Of a stretch of 64,000 nt of DNA, positions 43,169-52,716 are shown piece by piece. This stretch comes from Streptomyces dioscori (GTDB lineage: Bacteria; Actinomycetota; Actinomycetes; Streptomycetales; Streptomycetaceae). Position 1 is the first letter of the stretch. Every line of letters begins with the position of its first letter. The DNA is taken from contig NZ_KZ679064.1 in the NCBI RefSeq assembly GCF_003024195.1, positions 18,481-82,480 on the forward strand. The letters are read 5' to 3'. Position numbers and translations under genes: made by a program. Below the pieces are notes generated by a model, which made no database searches, had not been told where the DNA came from, and saw nothing but the letters and a program-made list of their open reading frames with translations.

Positions 43169-43225
43169 CCAGAGCAGCCCGGGAGTGTCCCGCCCCGGAG
43201 CCGATGGGGCCGGTCCCGGACCGCC

Positions 43226-44386
43226 TCAGCCCGGCCGGCACGGCAGGGCGGTCGCCGTATCACCTCCGGAGCCCTTGACGACGTACCCGAACGTGGTGCT
43301 CTCGCCGGGATCGAGCGACCCGTTCCAGCCCGCGTTGTGGACCATCACGTTCTGACCGCTGTACGTGGCGTTGCCGCTCCAGAGACTGTCGACGGACTGT
43401 CCCGTCGGCAGGGACCAGTCGACCATCCAGCCGAGCAGCGGCACGTCACCGGAGTTGGTGACGGTCACCTCTGACTGGTAGCCGCCCGACCAACTGCCCG
43501 TCGTACGGCGGGTGGCGGAGCAGGCGCCGGCCGGGGGCTCGGTCGGGTTGCCCGGGTCGTGGATACCCGTCACCTCTCCGTTGCCGCCGTCGAAGACGAT
43601 GTCGGAGCAGGAGTAGAAGGTCTCCGCGCTGTCCGAGCGCTGCCAGACCATGTAGATGAGGTGGCGGCCCGACTTGCCCGCCGGAAGCTGCCCGGACCAG
43701 GAGTAGTTGGCCTCGACCGTGCCCGGGGAACCGTTGAGCGGCGGGTGGTCGACACTCAGGAACGGCTGCGCCTCGATGTCGTTCCAGGTGAGCGCCTTGG
43801 TCGGGTCGTAGCCGTCCTTGGTGAGGTAGACGTAGAACCAACCCGGGTGCGCGGCCCAGGCGTTGTAGGAGAAGTCGACGGTCGCGCCCGAGGTGAGGTG
43901 GGTGAGCGGCCAGTCGGCACTCGGGGTGTTGAAGCCGGTGAAGTTGGTGTTGCCGCCGCTGCACAGTTCGCCGTCGGGCACGAAGCCGCGGGTGCGGCCG
44001 GCTCCGTCGGAGCGCAGCACCGAGAACCAGTTGTAGAACGGCGTCGTGCCACTGACCTGCTGGGCCGACTTGCAGGCGGGGTTGACCGGCTTGATCTCAC
44101 CGGTGTCCGTGAGCCCGTCCTGCCAGCACAGGAAGGTGCGGCTGGCGGGCTTCATCGGGGTGCCGTGGGCCTCGGCCTCGCCGCCCGCCGAGACGACCAG
44201 ACCGAGGGCCGGGACCGTGACGACCAGGGCCAGCAGGATGAGGAGGAAGGCTCGGCCGCGGGCGGGGAGGGGGAAGCCGCGGAGCGCGGAGCCACGGAGC
44301 GGTGAGCGGCGTGGGGGGTGCCGCGGTGGTGGGGTCGGAGGTGGCGGGGCCGGATCTGTTGTCAGGCTCATGACAGTATCGTCCAT
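43226..44386 (-). CDS. AA10 lytic polysaccharide monooxygenase with CBM2
   Basis: A secreted copper enzyme of about 386 residues that oxidatively cleaves cellulose and/or chitin. A long Pro/Arg-rich N-terminus and hydrophobic core (FLLILLALVVTVPALGLVV) end at AEA, releasing the mature N-terminal His in HGTPMKPASRTFLCW. That His is the first ligand of the copper histidine brace; the second is in YNAWAAHPGWFYVYL, and the axial aromatic lies in ETFYSCSDIVF. A Pro-rich linker leads to a CBM2 (about 290-386, with Trp residues and flanking Cys). ATG 44386 and ATG 44371 are both possible starts. The opening motif resembles cellulose-active ScLPMO10B. A CebR box lies upstream. Confidence 0.92.
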   Translation of the reverse strand: MDDTVMSLTTDPAPPPPTPPPRHPPRRSPLRGSALRGFPLPARGRAFLLILLALVVTVPALGLVVSAGGEAEAHGTPMKPASRTFLCWQDGLTDTGEIKPVNPACKSAQQVSGTTPFYNWFSVLRSDGAGRTRGFVPDGELCSGGNTNFTGFNTPSADWPLTHLTSGATVDFSYNAWAAHPGWFYVYLTKDGYDPTKALTWNDIEAQPFLSVDHPPLNGSPGTVEANYSWSGQLPAGKSGRHLIYMVWQRSDSAETFYSCSDIVFDGGNGEVTGIHDPGNPTEPPAGACSATRRTTGSWSGGYQSEVTVTNSGDVPLLGWMVDWSLPTGQSVDSLWSGNATYSGQNVMVHNAGWNGSLDPGESTTFGYVVKGSGGDTATALPCRPG

Positions 44387-44482
44387 CCCTTCGTTCACAG
44401 GCCGTGTGAGGTGCGGGTGGTGTACGTGCGGGATGTGTGGGGTGGGAGCGGTCCGGGTCCGGGGCGGGTTCCGGTCCGCCCA

Positions 44483-44502
44483 GGGTGGGAGCGCTCCCAC
44501 CC
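44483..44502. promoter_or_regulatory. CebR box upstream of the LPMO gene
   Basis: A perfect 20-bp palindrome GGGTGGGAGCGCTCCCACCC contains the exact CebR operator TGGGAGCGCTCCCA (44486-44499), about 100 bp before the LPMO start. CebR is the LacI-family cellobiose/cellotriose-responsive repressor of cellulose use in Streptomyces. Confidence 0.88.
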
Positions 44503-44553
44503 CACGTGCTGTCGAAGCTAGCGCGGCGCGATGCACATGTAAACGGCTGACGC

Positions 44554-44587
44554 GTGAGGGCCGCACCCGGACGGGTGCGGCCCTCAC
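44554..44587. terminator. Terminator of the DUF3500 gene
   Basis: A perfect 16-bp stem GTGAGGGCCGCACCCG / CGGGTGCGGCCCTCAC around GA lies 60 nt past the DUF3500 stop on the minus strand and insulates the LPMO promoter. Confidence 0.85.
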
Positions 44588-44647
44588 GATGACGGATGAC
44601 TGTCGGACGCCCGGGGGACGTTGGGGACGTTGGGGGCGTTGGGGCCC

Positions 44648-45994
44648 TCAGCGGTGGTGGGGGGACGTCAGGTAGTGCTGTCGCAGGAGCTCCTTCCCGT
44701 AGTCGTTGCCGTTCGGGGTGCGGATGACCGAGTGCACGTGCATCTGAGTGGCGCCGCTGCCCTGCGAGGCGCCGTACGCGCCCGCGAGGGGGCCGGGGGC
44801 CTGGCAGTCGACCTCGACCCAGACGACCGGGCTGTGCACCCGCACGTAGAAGGCCGAGTCGTCCGCGATGCCACCCGCCCAGGTGACGTAGGTGTCGTTC
44901 ACGTGGGCCCGGACCTCCGACAGCCGGGCCTCGGCGACATCGGCCTTGGCGCGGCCCGTGAAGGCCTCCACGATGCCGAGGAGCTTGAGCTTCTGGGCGG
45001 CGGTGAGGGCCGTGCCGCGGATGCCGGTGTACTCCTGGACGGCGTTGTCGGCGAAGGCGCCCGCCTTCATGGACTCGTTCGACTTGGTGGACGACTCGAT
45101 CGCGACCGTCCGCTGGGCCGCGGTGAGGGAGTTGATGAAAGCGAGGCTCGCCTTCACCTCCTCCTTGCACACGGAGACGGTCGTGCCGTCGATCTCGATC
45201 TCGGTCGGCTCCGAACCCCAGAAGCAGGGGCTCATGACGACCTGGCCGCCGAGCACGAAGTAGTTGATGACCAGGTGGTGGCCGTCGAACTGGAAGCCCC
45301 AGGGCTCGGTGGCGGACGGCGTGCCCATCACCGTGTAGTAGAAGGCCTCCTCGTTGAAGGCGTCCGTCTTGTCGATCGCCTCCCCCGCGGCCTGGTTGAT
45401 CCTGCGGATCTTCTCCGTGGTCTCCAGCCCTTCGGCGCTGAGCGCCGACTTCAGCAGGGCCTTGCCGAGGGCCTGCTGCTCGGCGGAGAGGTCGGCGATC
45501 GAGACGCCCTGACGGTCGTAGGCGTCGACGTTGCTCCACAGCCGCCACTCGGTGGAGTGGACGGTGAACTGGGTCGACGACTTCTGCGTGGCGCTCAGCC
45601 CGGCCAGGAAGGCGTTGGCCGCGGCGATCACCGGGGCGGTCGTGACGCCCTCGGAGTGGACCGTGAAGAGGTCGTCGATCTTCCTGCCATCGGTGGTCAG
45701 GCCGAGGAAGTCCTCGGTGATGGACTGATTACCGGGACCTCCGGCTCCGCCGGGGCCGCCGGTGGGGGCGCCGCTCGGAGCGGCCGACGCGGTCGTGTCG
45801 GTCTCGTCGGCGGCGAGGGCGACCCAGGCGCCGGCGCCGCCCATCGTGCCGACGGCGGTGGCGCCGCTGGCGAAGAAGACCTTGCGCATGAAGTTGCGTC
45901 GGCTCGCGTGGGCCTGACGGCCCGTCTGCGGCGCGTGCGCCGCGGGCTCCTCGGTGCCGAACTCGGTCATCGCGACCGGTGCGTTCTCCGCCAC
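44648..45994 (-). CDS. Tat-exported DUF3500 protein
   Basis: A 448-residue secreted protein. The start is GTG 45994 with GGAGAGGGG about 8 nt upstream. A twin-arginine signal (SRRNFMRKVFFASGATAVG) and a Gly/Ala/Pro-rich linker (about 65-90) lead into a DUF3500 domain. Landmarks are FQFDGHHLVINYFVLGG, MSPCFWGSEP and the C-terminal MHVHSVIRTPNGNDYGKELLRQHY. The family has no assigned activity to my knowledge. The conserved His and Trp residues and Tat export suggest a metal- or cofactor-binding enzyme that folds inside the cell; that is inference. Position next to the LPMO is suggestive, but a terminator separates them. Confidence 0.8.
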   Translation of the reverse strand: MAENAPVAMTEFGTEEPAAHAPQTGRQAHASRRNFMRKVFFASGATAVGTMGGAGAWVALAADETDTTASAAPSGAPTGGPGGAGGPGNQSITEDFLGLTTDGRKIDDLFTVHSEGVTTAPVIAAANAFLAGLSATQKSSTQFTVHSTEWRLWSNVDAYDRQGVSIADLSAEQQALGKALLKSALSAEGLETTEKIRRINQAAGEAIDKTDAFNEEAFYYTVMGTPSATEPWGFQFDGHHLVINYFVLGGQVVMSPCFWGSEPTEIEIDGTTVSVCKEEVKASLAFINSLTAAQRTVAIESSTKSNESMKAGAFADNAVQEYTGIRGTALTAAQKLKLLGIVEAFTGRAKADVAEARLSEVRAHVNDTYVTWAGGIADDSAFYVRVHSPVVWVEVDCQAPGPLAGAYGASQGSGATQMHVHSVIRTPNGNDYGKELLRQHYLTSPHHR

Positions 45995-46126
45995 GGGTCA
46001 ACCCCTCTCCATCGCGGGCCGATCCCTGACGGACGGCCACGTGGGACGACTGTGGGGCGACAACCTGAGTCTCAGCTGAAGCGGGGCGGGTGGATGGGGG
46101 TGTTAGGTCGGGTGCGGGTGCGTCGT

Positions 46127-46420
46127 GGCTGGCCACGCAGTTCCCCGCGCCCCTGAAGGGCGAAAAGACAGCGCAGTTCCCCGCGCGGCAGAGGCCAAAG
46201 GCCGGGGCGCAGCCCCGCCTTTCAGGGGCGCGGGGAACTGCGCGGCCAACCCCCACGCACCCGCACAGGACCTCCAGCCCGCAGGCTGGGGCGCAGCCCC
46301 GGCTCTTGGGGGCGCGGGGAACTGCGCGGCCAGCCACGACGCGACCCGCACAGAACTCCAGCCCCCGGGGCCGGGGCGCAGCCCTGCCTTTGAGGGGCGC
46401 GGGGAACTGCGCGGCCAGCC
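46127..46420. repeat. Cluster of five dispersed-element copies
   Basis: Reverse copies lie at about 46127-46153 and 46170-46188, and forward copies at 46225-46251, 46308-46335 and 46394-46420. Intervening segments share GGCGCAGCCCC motifs. The cluster fills the 547-bp gap between the DUF3500 start and the sensor kinase stop. No gene is seen in it. Confidence 0.8.
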
Positions 46421-46541
46421 ACCGCGTGCCCGCGCTGGGGTTCCGGCCTGCGGGCCTCGCCCCCGCCCTGTGTGGGCCGACAGCGCCGTCCTCCCCAGGG
46501 GCAGACTCCCCGTATCCGGATCGAGGGGTCGTGCTCGGTGG

Positions 46542-48173
46542 TCAGCGTGGGTCGGGCGTGCGGGGTCCGAGAGCCAGGCCGGGGCGCGGAGCGACCGTGC
46601 CCGGCGCCGCCGAAGGTGTCGCTGAAGGACTCGCCGAGGGTGCCTCCAGGCGCACGTGCGACGGCGGCAGCGTGAGCGTGAACTCCGTACGGCCGGCTTC
46701 GCTGTCCACAGCGATGCGGCCGCCGTGTGCCGCCGCGATGGCCGCGACGATGGCGAGGCCGAGCCCGGAGCCGCCGTCGGCGGGGCCACCGCGGGAACGG
46801 GAGACGTCTCCCCGCGTGAAGCGCTCGAAGACCGCGGGCAGCAGATGCGGCGGAATCCCGGGCCCGTCGTCGCGGACGCGGATCACGCAGTTCGCCTCCG
46901 TGGCCTCCACCGAGGTGACGACCGTCGTACCCGCGGCCGTGTGCACGCGCGCGTTGGCCAACAGGTTGGCCACCACCTGGTGGAGGCGGGCCTCGTCGCC
47001 GAGGACGAGCGCGGGGGTGTCGAGGAGCAGCGCCAGTTGCCAGTCGTGGCCTTCGCCCGCCGCCCGCGCGTCCCACACCGCTTCGGCGACCAGCGCGGCG
47101 AGGTCGACCTCGGCCGACTGGAGCGGGCGCCCCTCGTCGAGCCGGGCGAGCAGCAGCAGGTCCTCGACGAGGCCCGTCATGCGTGCCGACTCGGCGGAGA
47201 CCCGTCGCCAGGCCAGCGTGGGCTCGATGCGCTGGGTGCCGCGGTTCATGAGCTCCGCGTATCCGGCGATGGACGCGAGCGGCGTACGGAGTTCATGGCT
47301 GGCGTCCGCGAGGAAGCGGCGCATGCGTTCCTCGCTGCGCTGGCGTTCGGCGAGGGAGGACTCCACATGGTCGATCATGCGGTTGAGTGCGGCGCCGACC
47401 TGTCCGGCCTCGCTGCCGGGGTAGGTGTCCCGTTCGCGTACCCGGGTGAGGCCGGTGACCGCGCCCCGGCCCAGCGGAACCCGCGAGACCTCGACGGCGG
47501 TGGCGGCCACCCTGCCCAGCGGCCGCAGCTGACGGCGTATCACCACGGCGCACACCACGCCCGCGGCGGCGAGGCCGAGTCCTCCCGCCACGGCCTCGAT
47601 CAGGACCAGACCGCCGATCATGTCCTGTACGTCGTCCATCGGGAGCCCGGTGAGTACGGGGACGCCGTCGCCGGCGATGGCGGTCACCCGGTAGGTGCCG
47701 AGGCCGGGAACGGTACGGGTGTGCAGGGAGCCGTCGGTGGTGATGCCGGCCAGGGCGGCACGCTGGGCGGCGGTGAGGGTCCGCTGCGTACCGTCGTCCG
47801 TGACCACCTGGGCCGCGATGACCTGCCCGACCCCATCGGCATCGGTATCGGTATCGGTATCGGTATCGGTATCGGTATCGGCGGCGGTATCGACATCGGT
47901 GTCCGTGCCGAAGCGGGCGGCGAGTGTGCCGACCGCCTGTCCGCGTTCGTTGAGGAAACCGAGGTCCGTGTTGTCGCCCGTGCGGCGCTGCAGTCCGCCC
48001 TGGCTGCGCTCGGCGGCGTCGGTGACGCGCTGGTCGAGGTTGCCCATCAGGTAGGCGCGCTGGGCGAGGACGGTGATGAACGCCATCGCCGCGCAGACGA
48101 CGACCAGGATGACGCCGATGAAGAGCAGGAGGCGGGTGCGCAGGGAGCGCCGCTCCGGCAGGCGCGGCCTCAT
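46542..48173 (-). CDS. Two-component sensor histidine kinase
   Basis: A membrane sensor of about 543 residues. Transmembrane helix 1 is LLLFIGVILVVVCAAMAFITV, followed by an extracytoplasmic sensor region (about 40-165) that contains a Thr-Asp dipeptide repeat. Helix 2 is IGGLVLIEAVAGGLGLAAAGVVCAVV, then HAMP. The HisKA H-box is FLADASHELRTPLASIAGY, with the N-box ANLLANARVH, G1 DDGPGIPP and G2 GGSGLGLAIV. A Ser/Ala/Pro-rich tail follows. Its start overlaps the response-regulator stop by 4 nt, so kinase and regulator form a coupled pair. The signal is unknown. Confidence 0.92.
   Translation of the reverse strand: MRPRLPERRSLRTRLLLFIGVILVVVCAAMAFITVLAQRAYLMGNLDQRVTDAAERSQGGLQRRTGDNTDLGFLNERGQAVGTLAARFGTDTDVDTAADTDTDTDTDTDTDADGVGQVIAAQVVTDDGTQRTLTAAQRAALAGITTDGSLHTRTVPGLGTYRVTAIAGDGVPVLTGLPMDDVQDMIGGLVLIEAVAGGLGLAAAGVVCAVVIRRQLRPLGRVAATAVEVSRVPLGRGAVTGLTRVRERDTYPGSEAGQVGAALNRMIDHVESSLAERQRSEERMRRFLADASHELRTPLASIAGYAELMNRGTQRIEPTLAWRRVSAESARMTGLVEDLLLLARLDEGRPLQSAEVDLAALVAEAVWDARAAGEGHDWQLALLLDTPALVLGDEARLHQVVANLLANARVHTAAGTTVVTSVEATEANCVIRVRDDGPGIPPHLLPAVFERFTRGDVSRSRGGPADGGSGLGLAIVAAIAAAHGGRIAVDSEAGRTEFTLTLPPSHVRLEAPSASPSATPSAAPGTVAPRPGLALGPRTPDPR
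47835..47882. repeat. Hexanucleotide microsatellite in the sensor domain
   Basis: About eight tandem ATCGGT-type hexamers (outer units ATCGGC) encode, on the minus strand, the repeat (Asp-Thr)n in the extracytoplasmic region of the histidine kinase. Unit length is two codons, so copy changes stay in frame. Coordinates may be off by one base. Confidence 0.85.
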
Positions 48174-48904
48174 CTGCCGTATCCCGGCGGTCTGATGGCG
48201 TACCCGACGCCCCGGACGGTGTGGATCATCGGCGCCCGCCCCCTGTCGATCTTGCGGCGGAGGCTGGAGATGTAGACCTCGACGAGGTTCCCTCCGCCGT
48301 CGAAACAGCTGCTCCACACATGGCCGAGGATCTGCGTCTTGCTCAGCACCTGGCGCGGGTGGCTCAGCAGCAGGCCGAGCAGGTCGAACTCCTTGGCGGT
48401 GAGCTGGATCCGCGTACCGTCGCGATGCACCTCGCGGGTCTCCTCGGTCAGCACCAGGTCCCCGAGGGCCAGCACCGGTCCGCCGGGGCCGGCGTTCTCG
48501 GCGCCCGAGCGCCGCAGCAGTCCGCGCAGCCGCAGTACGACCTCCTCCAGGGAGAAGGGCTTCGTCACGTAGTCGTCGGCGCCGGAGGCGAGGCCGTCGA
48601 TGCGGTGTTCCAGCGCGTCGCGCGCGGTGAGCATCAGGACGGGCAGCCTCGGGTTCTCCTGGCGCAGTCGGCGCAGGACCTGGATGCCGTCCAGGTCGGG
48701 GAGCATTCCGTCGAGGACGACGGCGTGCGGGGCGCGGGCGCGGGCCGCGCGCAGTGCGGAGTGTCCGTCCGGCGCGGGGTAGGGCCGCCAGCCTGCCTCC
48801 GTGACGGCTGCGGAGAGCAGGTCGGTGAGACCTGGTTCGTCGTCGACGATCAGCACGCGTACGGGTTCGCTTCGGGTGCCAGACATGTGGTGATGCTGTC
48901 CCAT
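48170..48904 (-). CDS. OmpR/PhoB-family response regulator
   Basis: A 244-residue regulator paired with the downstream kinase. The receiver domain shows VRVLIVDDEPGLTDLL (acidic pair), the phospho-acceptor Asp in VVLDGMLPDLDG, Thr in MLTARDA and Lys in YVTKPFSLEE. The winged-helix output domain is LTAKEFDLLGLLLSHPRQVLSKTQILGHVW, ending GVGYAIRPPGYGR. The start may be ATG 48904 or the in-frame ATG at 48886; neither has a good ribosome site. Targets are unknown; a large repeat array lies directly upstream, between it and the aconitase gene. Confidence 0.92.
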   Translation of the reverse strand: MGQHHHMSGTRSEPVRVLIVDDEPGLTDLLSAAVTEAGWRPYPAPDGHSALRAARARAPHAVVLDGMLPDLDGIQVLRRLRQENPRLPVLMLTARDALEHRIDGLASGADDYVTKPFSLEEVVLRLRGLLRRSGAENAGPGGPVLALGDLVLTEETREVHRDGTRIQLTAKEFDLLGLLLSHPRQVLSKTQILGHVWSSCFDGGGNLVEVYISSLRRKIDRGRAPMIHTVRGVGYAIRPPGYGR

Positions 48905-48992
48905 TCGGCTGGGAGAGCCCTGTGCACGACCTGAGCACCGGCCGTGCGTCCACGCGTCCGCTGCCGCCTCTGCAAAAGTGCGGGCCCACTGT

Positions 48993-49340
48993 GGCCGGCC
49001 GCGCCGTTCCCCGCGCCCCTTGAAGGCGCGGGCCCACTGTGGCCGGCCACGCAGTTCCCCGCGCCCCTCAGGGGCGAAAGATTGCGCCGTTCCCCGCGCC
49101 CCTTAAAGACGAAAGACTGCGCCGTTCCCCGCGCCCCCGAGGGGGCGTAGGACTGCGCCGTTCCCCGGGCCCCCGGCGGGGCGAAGGCGCAGCCGAGCCC
49201 TCAGGGGCGCGGGGAACGGCGCAATCTTTGAGCCGCGCGGGGAACGGCGCAGCCCTTCAGGGGCGCGGGGAACTGCGCAATCTTTGAGCCGCGCGGGGAA
49301 CGGCGCCACCCTTCAGGGGCGCGGGGAACGGCGCAGTCTT
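48993..49340. repeat. Ten-copy inverted array of the dispersed GC-rich element
   Basis: Five reverse copies (starting near 48993, 49041, 49084, 49119 and 49154) are followed by five forward copies (starting near 49204, 49231, 49258, 49287 and 49315). They differ mainly at AACTGCGC versus AACGGCGC. As a whole the block is a 350-bp imperfect palindrome. It lies downstream of acnA and upstream of the response regulator gene. No gene is seen in it. Confidence 0.85.
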
Positions 49341-49360
49341 TTGGGGTGCGGGGAGAGCGA

Positions 49361-49395
49361 AGGGCCGCACCCCCGACCTGCGGGAGTGCGGCCCT
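49361..49395. terminator. Aconitase gene terminator
   Basis: A 10-bp stem AGGGCCGCAC (49361-49370) / GTGCGGCCCT (49386-49395), extended by mismatched GC pairs, lies 45 nt past the acnA stop on the minus strand. Confidence 0.75.
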
Positions 49396-49439
49396 CGAAT
49401 GCCGTACCGGCTGTCGTACCGACTGCCGTACCGGAGCGC

Positions 49440-52154
<2,715 letters not shown>

Positions 52155-52221
52155 GACAGTCTCCTTCATTCATGTGCGCGTACCACCGCATCCTGCCGCC
52201 ACGCCCTCTTGGCCGATCCGC

Positions 52222-52240
52222 TAAGGTCAGGCTAAGTTAG
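52222..52240. promoter_or_regulatory. Candidate iron box (DmdR/IdeR type) upstream of acnA
   Basis: Sequence TAAGGTCAGGCTAAGTTAG matches the iron-box consensus TTAGGTTAGGCTAACCTAA at 14 of 19 positions by eye, 68-86 bp upstream of the acnA GTG. Iron control of an iron-sulfur enzyme is sensible, but DmdR1 binding is not shown. Confidence 0.5.
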
Positions 52241-52284
52241 GTAACCCTTACCGGTCCCGGGCGGCTGCGGCACGCCTCGGCAGA

Positions 52285-52302
52285 TATCTCGATGTCGAGA
52301 TA
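52285..52302. promoter_or_regulatory. 18-bp palindrome, candidate TamR (MarR-type) site
   Basis: The perfect palindrome TATCTCGA-TG-TCGAGATA lies about 130-150 bp before acnA. S. coelicolor TamR, a MarR-family regulator responsive to aconitate-type ligands, is known to control the aconitase gene. The palindrome form fits a MarR-type site, though I recall the exact TamR motif only approximately. Confidence 0.6.
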
Positions 52303-52467
52303 ACTCTAGTACATGACCGCGGGACGGTCATGCCCGGAGTGCGTGTACCCCGTCTCGGCGGACCTGAGGCAGTCGCGTTCCCGCCTTCGCCCACGGCCGC
52401 CGGACCGCACGGATACGCGGCCGTGGAGCCGGGACGGACACCGCCCCTCGGCTCCCGGGCCGGCCCC

Positions 52468-52574
52468 GCCACCCGCTTCCGAGCCCGCCGCCGCCCGTTC
52501 CGAGCCCGCTGCCACCCGTTCCGCGTCCGCCGCCACCCGTCTCCGCGTCTGCCGCCACCCGCTTCCGTGCCCGC
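52468..52574. repeat. 21-bp degenerate minisatellite upstream of acnA
   Basis: About five tandem units of the form CGCCACCCGTTCCGAGCCCGC occupy the gap between acnA and the MFS gene. Open frames through it (both strands) are low-complexity Ala/Pro/Arg and lack ribosome sites, so I do not call a gene in 52303-52716. Confidence 0.7.
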
Positions 52575-52716
52575 CGCCGCTCGGCGTGTGGCGCGGTCAC
52601 GGAGTTGTCCGTGCCCGGCCTGTGGCACCTGTGGTGCCTGTGGCGCGGGCGCGGAGTTCTCCGCCTCCGCCGGAGGACCCGCGCGTGGCGGCTCCTCCCC
52701 AACTCTTCCGCGGCGG

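Noticed and set aside
46127..46420. Clustered repeats as a possible CRISPR or origin-type array
   Set aside because: Copies are in both orientations with irregular spacing and match the dispersed element found across the window; no cas or replication genes are nearby.
52303..52716. Possible small regulator gene between acnA and the MFS exporter
   Set aside because: Open frames on both strands are repeat-derived Ala/Pro/Arg sequence without a helix-turn-helix, and no ribosome site was found.
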